NCBI GenBank assembly: GCA_002712125.1
Contig: PASL01000023.1
Coordinates: 26,233-47,847, forward strand
Direction of reading: 5' to 3'
DNA length: 21,615 nucleotides
DNA from: Chloroflexota bacterium
Lineage (GTDB): Bacteria > Chloroflexota > Dehalococcoidia > Lucifugimonadales > Lucifugimonadaceae
The first letter of the stretch is position 1; each line of letters opens with the position of its first letter. The notes beneath the pieces are model-generated. The model did not search any database. It was not told where the DNA came from and worked only from the letters and a program-made list of their open reading frames with translations. Position numbers and translations under genes: made by a program. Below, one piece after another: positions 8,379 through 15,865 of this stretch.

Positions 8379-9140
8379 TTAACAATTAATGCTTTTCCAT
8401 AATTTTTCTTTTTGAATTTCACTCAATTCAGATATAGATTTTGTTTTTGATAATTTTTCCATAATTAATATTTTGTCTTTTATACTCTTTGTATAATTTC
8501 TAAGTATTAATTCCGGATCAATATTTTTCGAAACAAATAAGTTTGTCAAAGAAAAAAGAATTTTTCCTATTTTTTCATCTGAATCGAAACTGTTTGCATC
8601 AATATTAAAACCTATTTCTTCATATTTTACAGGAATTTTAGCCTTTTTTGATTTTTTTATAACAGATGTTGCATAAGAAAGTGAAGGCAATGTGTCTGGT
8701 ATGTCAGACACTAAAGAATAATCTTTATTATTTTTTAGTCTCTCATCTTTTTTTATATCTTCCCAGTTATCTACAACCTCAGAAGAAGTAATTTTACTTT
8801 TTGTATCTTTAAAAACATGTGGGTGCCTACTAATTAATTTCAATCTTACGTAATCACATAATTCAAAAAAATCAAAATTAGAATTGTCCCTAGCTATATC
8901 AGAGTGATATAAAACCTGCATAAGAATATCTCCTAATTCTTCTTTTATTTTATCACTGCTGTTTTCTTCTATAGCATCTAAAAGTTCATATGTTTCTTCT
9001 AATAAATTATTTCTCAGTGATTGATGAGTTTGCTCAATATCCCATTTACACCCTTCAGGACTTCTTAAGTACTCTACTAATTCAATCAAGGATAAACATT
9101 TTTCAATCTGATTAGCCTTATTCTGGTTATCTTTATCCAT
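8379..9140 (-). CDS. mazG: Nucleoside triphosphate pyrophosphohydrolase MazG
   Basis: All-alpha NTP pyrophosphohydrolase that turns NTPs or dNTPs into the monophosphate and pyrophosphate; in E. coli it removes aberrant nucleotides and lowers ppGpp. The first MazG domain shows the MazG opening LIELVEYLRSPEGCKWDIEQ, then the metal-binding EETYE (48-52) and EELGD (67-71). A second, less conserved half follows, as in E. coli MazG, whose 263 residues are close to the 253 here. ATG at 9140 heads the mazG-lysA-holB block. It diverges from the TIGR01906 gene across 49 bases containing a symmetric -10 box. Confidence 0.93.
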   Translation of the reverse strand: MDKDNQNKANQIEKCLSLIELVEYLRSPEGCKWDIEQTHQSLRNNLLEETYELLDAIEENSSDKIKEELGDILMQVLYHSDIARDNSNFDFFELCDYVRLKLISRHPHVFKDTKSKITSSEVVDNWEDIKKDERLKNNKDYSLVSDIPDTLPSLSYATSVIKKSKKAKIPVKYEEIGFNIDANSFDSDEKIGKILFSLTNLFVSKNIDPELILRNYTKSIKDKILIMEKLSKTKSISELSEIQKEKLWKSINC

Positions 9141-9156
9141 TTTTTTATCTTTCTCA

Positions 9157-9164
9157 ATTATAAT
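9157..9164. promoter_or_regulatory. Symmetric -10 box serving both mazG and the TIGR01906 gene
   Basis: ATTATAAT is its own reverse complement, so TATAAT is read rightwards at 9159-9164 and leftwards at 9162-9157. Rightward transcription would begin near 9171, leaving about 19 bases before the ATG at 9190. Leftward transcription would begin near 9150, about ten bases before the mazG ATG. Both are correctly placed relative to the genes. No strong -35 hexamer was identified. Confidence 0.55.
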
Positions 9165-9189
9165 AGTATAAGTTACATTTTAAACGTTT

Positions 9190-9873
9190 ATGTATTATCT
9201 AACAAAAAATATTCAAATACTTTCTTCGATATTTTATATAATTTTATTACCTACATTTTTTATCTCCGTAAATGTGATTTACATTACAAATTCTGATTGG
9301 CTTTATTCTTATGGTTGGAATAGAAATCATATAGAAAAATCTACAGGATTAAGCATTGAACAACTTAATAGTGGTTCAAATCAAATTAAATCTTATTTTA
9401 ATAACGACGAGGAATACTTAGACTTAATAATTGTTGAAAATGGAATTAAATATTCTTTATACAATGAAAAAGAAGTACTTCATATGAAAGATGTTAAACA
9501 TCTAATGAAGTTAACTCAAAATACAGTTATCTTATCAGGTTTAGTTATATTAACACACTACTTAATTACTATTTTTAATACAAAATCACTAAGGAAAAGT
9601 ATTAAACAAATACTTAAATCTTCAAAAATTTCTGCTTACTCAACTATTGGATTTTTATCTGTTTTTGGATTGATAGCTTCAATTAATTTCACTTGGCTTT
9701 TTAGACAGTTTCATTTCATAAGTTTTAGTAACGATCTTTGGCAACTAAATCCAAATACCGATTATTTAATTGCAATGTTTCCTCAAAGATTTTTTCTAGA
9801 AACGACTATTTTTATAGGAATTTTTACTGTCTTTGAATTCATAATATATCTGAACGTTCTTAGAAAAATTTAA
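9190..9873 (+). CDS. TIGR01906/DUF1461 family integral membrane protein
   Basis: Protein of 227 residues with four predicted membrane helices, about 9-30, 111-129, 150-171 and 203-224, and an extracytoplasmic loop between helices 1 and 2. The loop ends in the family motif HMKDVK (98-103). Between helices 3 and 4 the pattern FHFISFSNDLWQLNPNTDYL followed by IAMFPQRFF matches the conserved block of TIGR01906 membrane proteins, known from Firmicutes and Chloroflexota. The biochemical role of this family is not established. The gene stands alone, diverges from mazG through a shared -10 box, and its stop directly touches the stop of the convergent HAD gene. It has no visible Shine-Dalgarno sequence. 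Confidence 0.75.
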   Translation: MYYLTKNIQILSSIFYIILLPTFFISVNVIYITNSDWLYSYGWNRNHIEKSTGLSIEQLNSGSNQIKSYFNNDEEYLDLIIVENGIKYSLYNEKEVLHMKDVKHLMKLTQNTVILSGLVILTHYLITIFNTKSLRKSIKQILKSSKISAYSTIGFLSVFGLIASINFTWLFRQFHFISFSNDLWQLNPNTDYLIAMFPQRFFLETTIFIGIFTVFEFIIYLNVLRKI

Positions 9874-10626
9874 CTATCTATTAGACTGCAGAAATATTTT
9901 TTTTATTTCTAATACTGACTCTAGTATATAATCTGGCTTACAGGAAAATGTTGAAGTAACGCCATTGCTAATCCAAACGGTTTGTGCTCCAACATTTTTC
10001 GCCCCACAAACATCGGTATTAAGATTATCTCCTATATGCAAAACTTCCTCTGGTAATGAATTAATTGATTTAAAAGCTAAACGAAAGATTTTTTCTGAAG
10101 GCTTTGCTAATGAAAGGTCATTTGAAAAGAAAAATTTATCAAATTTATTAAACAAATTAATTCTCTTAAACCATTTAATATAAGCTTCAGGACTAGTAAG
10201 TCCAGTATTTGAAATCAAAATTATATTATATTGTTTTCTAAGTGAAGTTATCATTTCTAGAACACCATTTAATAAATTGGGAGGATGCTCTAAAAATGCT
10301 TCATCAATCACATCTGATACATCTTTTACTAATTTGGTGGTTATTTTATCTCTATCAGTAACCAAACTTTTTAAACCTTGTAGTACCCATTCATTAAATT
10401 TTTTATCAAGCCCTTTTTCGTGTCCTGAATTTATAGCCTCAGAAATATAATTAAATGTAGATGTGATTTTCTCTGTTGATAATTCTAAATTATAGTTAGA
10501 TAATTTTTTCTTAATTTTTTCGCTTCTAATTCTTCTCCTTATATCAGAATTAGCTGATAAGTCTGACTCATATATTAATGTCAGCCAAAGATCAAAAGAT
10601 AAAGTTTTTATTTTTCTATTTTTCAT
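9874..10626 (-). CDS. HAD superfamily hydrolase (subfamily IA)
   Basis: Haloacid-dehalogenase-like hydrolase of 250 residues, probably a small-molecule phosphatase. Motif I is FDLWLT with nucleophile D12 and T16, but the usual second aspartate is tryptophan (W14). Motif II is ISN (138-140), motif III K175 in LAKPSEKIF, and motif IV GDNLNTD (199-205). An alpha-helical cap is inserted between motifs I and II (about 20-120). The DxW form of motif I occurs in some HAD hydrolases. It overlaps the end of apt by 11 bases, so it is co-transcribed; a nucleotide or phosphosugar phosphatase role is possible but unproven. Substrate unknown. Confidence 0.82.
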   Translation of the reverse strand: MKNRKIKTLSFDLWLTLIYESDLSANSDIRRRIRSEKIKKKLSNYNLELSTEKITSTFNYISEAINSGHEKGLDKKFNEWVLQGLKSLVTDRDKITTKLVKDVSDVIDEAFLEHPPNLLNGVLEMITSLRKQYNIILISNTGLTSPEAYIKWFKRINLFNKFDKFFFSNDLSLAKPSEKIFRLAFKSINSLPEEVLHIGDNLNTDVCGAKNVGAQTVWISNGVTSTFSCKPDYILESVLEIKKIFLQSNR

Positions 10627-11137
10627 AATTTACCAAACAATTGACATCAATATTCTTAGGCAAATTATTTCTGCCATTAAGATATAATAATTCAACTACA
10701 AGTAAAGCTGATACTACTGCTGCTCCAGTACTGGATATAAGTTCTATAGCAGCATTTATAGTGCCTCCCGTTGCTAACAAGTCATCAATAAGAATTACTT
10801 TTTTGTTATTTTTCAATATATCATCTTTACACTCCAAACTTGAATTTCCGTATTCCAAATCGTATTTGATACTTTTCAATGGAGGGGGCAGTTTTCCTGA
10901 TTTTCTGATTGGCACAAAAGGAACTTTTAATCTATTTGCTATTGGAGCACCAAAAATAAAACCTCTAGCATCAATAGCAGCAATACAATCAAAATCTAAA
11001 GTTAAAGCATATTTTTCAAAACTATCTAAAACGTAGTTTAATGCCTCATAATTTCCAATTAGAGGGCTAATATCTCTAAAAATAATTCCATCTGAAGGAA
11101 AATCCATTATATCTGTTATGTATGATTTTATATTCAT
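10616..11137 (-). CDS. apt: Adenine phosphoribosyltransferase
   Basis: Purine salvage enzyme that joins adenine to PRPP, giving AMP and pyrophosphate in the cytosol. The PRPP-binding motif VILIDDLLATGGT is at 114-126. Other Apt marks are the N-terminal DFPSDGIIFRDISPL, ARGFIFGAP (57-65) and the flexible-loop segment VPIRKSGKLPP (75-85). Length (173 residues) is usual for bacterial Apt. The start is ATG at 11137, with GGA six bases upstream. It is the first gene of an apt-HAD pair and diverges from recF across 100 bases. Confidence 0.95.
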   Translation of the reverse strand: MNIKSYITDIMDFPSDGIIFRDISPLIGNYEALNYVLDSFEKYALTLDFDCIAAIDARGFIFGAPIANRLKVPFVPIRKSGKLPPPLKSIKYDLEYGNSSLECKDDILKNNKKVILIDDLLATGGTINAAIELISSTGAAVVSALLVVELLYLNGRNNLPKNIDVNCLVNYEK

Positions 11138-11237
11138 AAAATTTCCAAACTTATTAAATCACAAAAGTAATTTTAATCCTTATTATTCTGTTAATATATT
11201 ATTAGAATATACGTAAAAAGCATTAGGATAAATCAAA
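11138..11237. promoter_or_regulatory. Divergent apt/recF intergenic region
   Basis: AT-rich spacer that must hold promoters for both flanking genes. A rightward -10 candidate is TATACG at 11208-11213, which would start recF transcription near 11220. The only ribosome-binding-like sequence before recF is AGGA at 11225-11228. No ATG, GTG or TTG occurs on the plus strand anywhere in this stretch. No clear -35 or hairpin is seen. Confidence 0.4.
11225..11228 (+). promoter_or_regulatory. Ribosome binding site for recF
   Basis: AGGA lies nine bases before ATT at 11238 and three bases before ATC at 11232. The spacing favours ATT as the initiation codon. An in-frame TAA at 11229-11231 rules out any start further upstream. 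Confidence 0.55.
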
Positions 11238-12410
11238 ATTTACCTCTCTAAATTACAAATATCTGGATTTAGAAACCATAAAAGCACAGAACTAGACCTT
11301 TCAGAAGGACTAAATGTATTTTATGGAAATAATGGCCATGGGAAAAGTAGTTTACTTGAAGCTATTTATATGCTTTCGATTGCTAAATCTCATAAGTCAT
11401 CAAGTGATAAAGAGCTAATAAATTGGAATACACTTGAAGAAAATGGTTATATGCAAATTTTAGGGATTTCAAGAAACGAGGATATTACAACACAAGCTCA
11501 AATAGACATAGATGCATCAAATAAAGATGTATCATACAGAAAAAGTCTCCGAATTAATGGAATAAAATGTAATTCATTTGATTTTGTAGGCAATATCAAT
11601 AGCGTTTTTTTTGAGGCAGAAGATATAGAAATTATCTATGGAGGGCCAAGTAAAAGAAGAAGATATATTGATATTTTAATTGGTCAATCAATTCCTTCAT
11701 ATCTAAAAGATATTCAAAGATACAAAAGAGTTATCGCTCAAAAAAACAAACTACTAAGAATGATTAGAGAAAAAAGGTCAGAAAAAAAAGAATTAGTATT
11801 TTGGAATGAACGATTGGCATACGAAGGATCAAAAATAATTGATATTAGAAGAAAATCAATATCTTCCCTTAGTTCAAATTCTATAAACCACCACCTAGAT
11901 CTAAGTGGAGGGGAAGAGATAGAACTAAAATATAAAACAAAAATTTTATCATCAAATGAAACTTCAAAAATCGAAATTAATTCATTATCAAACCATGAAA
12001 TTGAATCAAAATTTTTAGATACTTTATCTAAAAATAGCGATAATGAAATAAGACAAGGAGTTTCAATATATGGTCCACATAGAGACGATTTAGATATTTT
12101 ATTCAATAATAGAATAGCAGGAAAACATGCTTCAAGAGGTCAAGCTAGAACCATAGCATTTGCACTCAAATTATCAGAGGCAATTTTTGTAGAAAGCACT
12201 ACAGGCAGAGTTCCGGTTATTATTTTAGATGACATATTATCAGAGCTTGATCCAAATCGTCGTATGCTTATATTAGAAATGTTCAAAAATTACCAACAAG
12301 TAATCTTAACTGTTACAGAGTCCGAGTTAATCCCTAATAAAATTAAAAAAGAATCAGATGTTTATAATATTAGCTCGGGCAATGTAGAAAAAAATCATTT
12401 TGAAAAATAA
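11238..12410 (+). CDS. recF: DNA repair ATPase RecF, apparent ATT start
   Basis: RecF binds gapped DNA and helps load RecA during recombinational repair. Translation from ATT at 11238 gives 390 residues opening (M)YLSKLQISGFRNHKS, which matches the usual RecF start (B. subtilis begins MYIQNLELTSYRNY). Walker A is GNNGHGKSS (30-38), the RecF block SKRRRYID follows near 138, then GPHRDD (279-284), the ABC-type signature SRGQART (299-305) and Walker B/D-loop ILDDILSELD (329-338). No in-frame ATG, GTG or TTG exists before residue 45 (ATG at 11370), and starting there would delete Walker A. The open frame begins at ATC (11232) after a TAA, so only ATC, ATT or ATA could initiate a complete protein. 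The 3' end overlaps the sirtuin start by 11 bases. Confidence 0.88.
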   Translation: MYLSKLQISGFRNHKSTELDLSEGLNVFYGNNGHGKSSLLEAIYMLSIAKSHKSSSDKELINWNTLEENGYMQILGISRNEDITTQAQIDIDASNKDVSYRKSLRINGIKCNSFDFVGNINSVFFEAEDIEIIYGGPSKRRRYIDILIGQSIPSYLKDIQRYKRVIAQKNKLLRMIREKRSEKKELVFWNERLAYEGSKIIDIRRKSISSLSSNSINHHLDLSGGEEIELKYKTKILSSNETSKIEINSLSNHEIESKFLDTLSKNSDNEIRQGVSIYGPHRDDLDILFNNRIAGKHASRGQARTIAFALKLSEAIFVESTTGRVPVIILDDILSELDPNRRMLILEMFKNYQQVILTVTESELIPNKIKKESDVYNISSGNVEKNHFEK

Positions 12411-13176
12411 AATCAAGCAAATTGCACAATTAGTATATAAATCTAAATATGCTGTAGTTATGACTGGAGCAGGTATGTCTGTTGAAAGTGGAATACCCCC
12501 TTTTAGAGGCACTACAGGAATATGGACTAAGTATGGCAAACCAAAACTAGACTCTTTTTCAGATTTTAAAAAAAATCCAACAAAATGGTGGGATGATAGA
12601 AGAAATTTAACTATAGATAAGCATATTATAGAACTTAGGGAATCACTTACTAAAGCAAAACCTCATGATGGGCACTATAGTCTTGCCAGGATTGAAAAAG
12701 CGAGATACATAAAAAGTATTATCACGCAAAATATTGATGGACTTGATTTGGTGGCTGGATCAAAAAATGTTATTGAAATTCATGGAAATAGAAAAAGATT
12801 AAGGTGCTTGGAATGTAATAACAGAATAGATTTAGAGGAATATATTCCTATATACGCCCCTGATCCATGTGAATTTTGTGGAGGAACAGTAAAATTTGAC
12901 ACAGTACTATTTGGTGAACCTATACCGAAAGATATAATGAAAAGTTCAAGACATGAAATAGATAAATCCGACTTAATAATTGCAGTTGGAACATCTGCTA
13001 CTGTAAGGCCTGCCAGCGGATTACTTTGGATCGCTAAATCTCAAGGTGCAAAAATCATCGAAGTAAATATTGAAAAAACTAAACTAACAGCAATTTCAGA
13101 CTATTATATAAAATCTAAAGCCAAGTCGTTTTTTGTAAATTTAGAGGATGAATTAGCCTCGAATTCGAATCATTAA
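12400..13176 (+). CDS. cobB: NAD-dependent protein deacylase, sirtuin (SIR2/CobB)
   Basis: Sirtuin that removes acyl groups from lysines using NAD+. NAD-binding motif GAGMSVESGIPPFRG is at 23-37, QNIDGL at 110-115, catalytic H128 in HGN, and a four-cysteine zinc site C136-x2-C139 and C157-x2-C160. VGTSATVRPASGL further on binds the cofactor. Length (258) is typical of single-domain bacterial sirtuins. The Ala-Tyr-Arg type signature of desuccinylases is not evident, so deacetylation is the simpler guess. The start is TTG at 12400, inside the recF 3' end, implying translational coupling. Its 3' end overlaps the convergent glycosyltransferase gene by 24 bases. Confidence 0.93.
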   Translation: MKNKIKQIAQLVYKSKYAVVMTGAGMSVESGIPPFRGTTGIWTKYGKPKLDSFSDFKKNPTKWWDDRRNLTIDKHIIELRESLTKAKPHDGHYSLARIEKARYIKSIITQNIDGLDLVAGSKNVIEIHGNRKRLRCLECNNRIDLEEYIPIYAPDPCEFCGGTVKFDTVLFGEPIPKDIMKSSRHEIDKSDLIIAVGTSATVRPASGLLWIAKSQGAKIIEVNIEKTKLTAISDYYIKSKAKSFFVNLEDELASNSNH

Positions 13177-13881
13177 TAACTTAGATAAAGCCTCTACTAT
13201 AATTCCAAATGACATTTTAGATTTTCCTAGTTTTCTATCGATGAAAACGTATGGGTGTTCTATAACGCTAAAATACTCTTTTTGACACCTATATGCAACC
13301 TCGGCTTGAAAACCAAAACCCTTTAATTTTAGTTTTGATAAGATGACTTTATCAAATATATAACTGTTATATCCCTTAAAACCTGAGGTAACATCCCGAG
13401 TATCTAATCCCATTAATAATCTTATGCCAAAATTACCAAAAGAACTTATAGACTTTCTTAATAAGCTCCAATTTGGGTCTACTCCTCCACCATCTATATA
13501 CCTAGAGCCCACAACAATATCTGTGCTGTCAAGTAAATCATTAATACTTATTAATTCTTCAGGTGGATGAGAAAAATCTGCATCCATTTGTATAATTTTT
13601 TTTGCTTTATTTTTTACAGCACACATGAATCCTTCTACATAAGCAGTACCTAGTCCCATTTTTTCTTTTCTATGAATAACCTTAAAAAAACCCTTAAATT
13701 TATTTGATAATTTATCAGCAATCTTTCCGGTGCCATCTGGAGAACCATCATCAATGATAATAAAGCCGATATTTCTAATGCCTAAGTTTGATATTTCATC
13801 GACTATCTTAGGCAAATTATCAGCTTCATTATAAGTCGGTATAACAATAACAGTTTCTGGATAATAATTAGTTCTATTCAT
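13153..13881 (-). CDS. Polyprenyl-phosphate mannosyltransferase (DPM1/Ppm-like GT2)
   Basis: Family-2 glycosyltransferase of 242 residues resembling dolichyl-phosphate mannose synthase. Signs are IPTYNEADNLP (14-24), the DDGSPDGT nucleotide-sugar motif (44-51), KMGLGTAYVEGF (74-85), the metal-binding QMDADFSHPPE (98-108) and the C-terminal block FIDRKLGKSKM. It has no C-terminal membrane helices, like the soluble DPM1 form. It probably moves mannose or another hexose from a GDP/UDP donor to a polyprenyl phosphate at the inner face of the membrane, supplying lipid-linked sugar for envelope glycans or glycoproteins. It starts three bases after the upstream glycosyltransferase. Donor sugar is inferred, not proven. 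Confidence 0.85.
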   Translation of the reverse strand: MNRTNYYPETVIVIPTYNEADNLPKIVDEISNLGIRNIGFIIIDDGSPDGTGKIADKLSNKFKGFFKVIHRKEKMGLGTAYVEGFMCAVKNKAKKIIQMDADFSHPPEELISINDLLDSTDIVVGSRYIDGGGVDPNWSLLRKSISSFGNFGIRLLMGLDTRDVTSGFKGYNSYIFDKVILSKLKLKGFGFQAEVAYRCQKEYFSVIEHPYVFIDRKLGKSKMSFGIIVEALSKLLMIRIRG

Positions 13882-13884
13882 TTT

Positions 13885-14619
13885 TTAATCGCTAAGCCTT
13901 TTGTACCTTCCTAAAAGACAATTTAATCCTATTTTTGCAACATCAACCACAGCTAAAAAACCCTTAATTAGTGTCATTTTTGAGCCCTCTTTATAATACC
14001 AATTAATTGGAATTTCCTTAATTGTAAATCCTGATTGCCTAGCAATTACTAAAATTTCTACATCAAAAGCCCATCCATTGAATTTTTGATTTGAAAACAA
14101 AATATTAGATGATTTTTTAGAAAACAACTTAAAGCCACATTGAGTATCTTGTATACCCATTAGAGTAAAAACTTTTACAGCATAATTGAATAATCTGCCT
14201 TTGATATGCCTTATCATTGGTTCATTAAATCTTATTGAGCCTTCAACTTCTCTTGAGGCTATACAAATATCATGATTAGGAGAAGAAGAGTCGGATAAAA
14301 ATCTAGAAAAATTATTTATATCCATAGATAAATCAGCATCACATAAAAATTTCCAATCACCCTTAGATTCATGCATTCCTTTTCTCACAGCAGAACCTTT
14401 TCCTAAGTGATTTAATTGAAATAATTTAATCCTTGAATCATTACTAATGAAATTTAAGACTATTTCACACGTAGAATCTAATGAGCCATCATCAACAACA
14501 ATAATCTCCCAATTATATGAGCATTTTGAAAAATAACTTACCAAATTAGATATAGTTTTCTCTATCCTTAGTTCCTCGTTATAAGCAGGAATAACAATAC
14601 TTAAATATATTTTTTCCAA
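13885..14619 (-). CDS. Dolichyl-phosphate glucosyltransferase-like GT2 (ALG5-like)
   Basis: Family-2 glycosyltransferase of 244 residues. Motifs are IPAYNEE (10-16), VDDGSLDST (42-50), GKGSAVRKGM (73-82), the DADLS metal motif (94-98), and a C-terminal CGFKLFSKKS followed by GWAFDVEILVIAR. This set is characteristic of ALG5-type enzymes that make polyprenyl-phosphate glucose from UDP-glucose. No membrane helices are obvious. It sits 19 bases after lysC and three bases before the DPM1-like gene, giving a tandem pair that could build two different lipid-linked sugars. The exact sugar cannot be fixed from sequence. Confidence 0.83.
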   Translation of the reverse strand: MEKIYLSIVIPAYNEELRIEKTISNLVSYFSKCSYNWEIIVVDDGSLDSTCEIVLNFISNDSRIKLFQLNHLGKGSAVRKGMHESKGDWKFLCDADLSMDINNFSRFLSDSSSPNHDICIASREVEGSIRFNEPMIRHIKGRLFNYAVKVFTLMGIQDTQCGFKLFSKKSSNILFSNQKFNGWAFDVEILVIARQSGFTIKEIPINWYYKEGSKMTLIKGFLAVVDVAKIGLNCLLGRYKRLSD

Positions 14620-14638
14620 GAAAATCTACCTTACAAAT

Positions 14639-15865
14639 TTAGGGTTTTTCTAATTCAAAAGCATCATGTAGCGCTACAACAGATTTTTCGATATCATTTT
14701 TATTTATTATTGTGGTTATTCTTATTTCAGAAGTAGTAATCATATCAATATTTACATCCAAACTAGATAGAACTGAGAACATTTTTGAAGCATACCCAGG
14801 TGAATTTTCCATCCCGGTACCAACAATACTCAATTTTGCTAGATCTTTACCTGATTCAACATTTTTATAATTTATTCCATCCAACGAATTCATCAAACTA
14901 ACTGCTCTTTCAAGATTAGATTCAGAGACAGTATATGTAAAGTCTGTCGTTCCGTCTGAACTTGAATTTTGAACAATAACATCAATACTTATTCCTTCAT
15001 CTGAGAGAGGCTTAAGTAATTCAGCAGCTATACCAGGTTGATCTATTACTCCTTTAACAGTAATTTTTGCAACATTTTTATCGACAGCTATACCAGTAAC
15101 TGCTTTTCTTATTTCCATATTTGAACTCCTATGAATTAATGTACCTTTTTCTGAAGAAAAAGATGAAGCTACATAAACAGGCATATTATAAACTAATCCT
15201 AATTCTATAGATCTAGGATTCATTTTTGCGCCTAGAGAAGCCATCTCTAACATTTCTTCAAAACTAATTTCATTTAATTTTCTTGCATTTTTTGTTATCC
15301 TTGGGTCTGTTGTGTATATACCCTCTACATCAGTATATATTTCACATCGTTCTGCATTTAGAGCTACAGCTAATGCAACAGCTGTTGTATCTGATCCACC
15401 CCTACCAAGTGTTGTAACATCACCTAAATTATTTAATCCCTGAAATCCCGCAACCACAACTATTGAACCTTTACTAAGTTCTTCTTGTATTCTATTAATG
15501 TTTATGTCTGATATTCTTGCTGAACCGTGAACAGAATCTGTTTTAATTCCAGCTTGAACACCTGAAAGACTTATAGCTTTTTTATTTTTCGCAATAAGTG
15601 ACATAGTCATTAAGGTAGAACTAACCAATTCTCCAGTAGATAATAAAATATCCATTTCTCTTGTTAAACTATTTGAATTTGCATTAACTTTTGATGCTAG
15701 GCTAATTAAGTTATCAGTAGAATCTCCCATTGCTGACACTACTACTACTACCATATAACCTTGTTTTGTTTTAGAAATAATTTTTTCAGCAACATTACTT
15801 ATCTTGTCAGTTGAAGACAAAGAACTACCACCATATTTTTGCACAACTAATTTATTTATAGTCAT
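14639..15865 (-). CDS. lysC: Aspartate kinase
   Basis: Aspartokinase, which phosphorylates aspartate as the first step toward lysine, threonine and methionine. The kinase domain opens with VQKYGGSS (8-15), with TTLGRGGSDTTAVALA and YTDVEGIYTTDPRI further on for substrate and nucleotide binding. Two ACT regulatory domains occupy about residues 265-400, so feedback control by lysine and/or threonine is likely. It is a monofunctional enzyme of 408 residues, not fused to homoserine dehydrogenase. ATG at 15865 overlaps the thrB stop by four bases, giving a coupled thrB-lysC pair. Confidence 0.95.
   Translation of the reverse strand: MTINKLVVQKYGGSSLSSTDKISNVAEKIISKTKQGYMVVVVVSAMGDSTDNLISLASKVNANSNSLTREMDILLSTGELVSSTLMTMSLIAKNKKAISLSGVQAGIKTDSVHGSARISDININRIQEELSKGSIVVVAGFQGLNNLGDVTTLGRGGSDTTAVALAVALNAERCEIYTDVEGIYTTDPRITKNARKLNEISFEEMLEMASLGAKMNPRSIELGLVYNMPVYVASSFSSEKGTLIHRSSNMEIRKAVTGIAVDKNVAKITVKGVIDQPGIAAELLKPLSDEGISIDVIVQNSSSDGTTDFTYTVSESNLERAVSLMNSLDGINYKNVESGKDLAKLSIVGTGMENSPGYASKMFSVLSSLDVNIDMITTSEIRITTIINKNDIEKSVVALHDAFELEKP

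Noticed and set aside
10641..11036. Open reading frame of 131 codons on the plus strand, antisense to apt
   Set aside because: Lies wholly inside apt, with no recognisable motif and no ribosome binding site; a shadow of the real gene.
11138..11237. Frameshift hiding a normal recF start in another frame
   Set aside because: No ATG, GTG or TTG occurs on the plus strand in any frame between the apt start and 11238, so a single indel would not supply a canonical start. A base substitution at 11240 remains possible.
11738..12106. Open reading frame of 122 codons on the minus strand inside recF
   Set aside because: Antisense to conserved RecF motifs and serine-rich shadow translation; no support.
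11370..12410. recF starting at the first in-frame ATG (11370)
   Set aside because: It would remove 44 residues including Walker A and the conserved RecF N terminus, which are clearly encoded upstream in the same frame.
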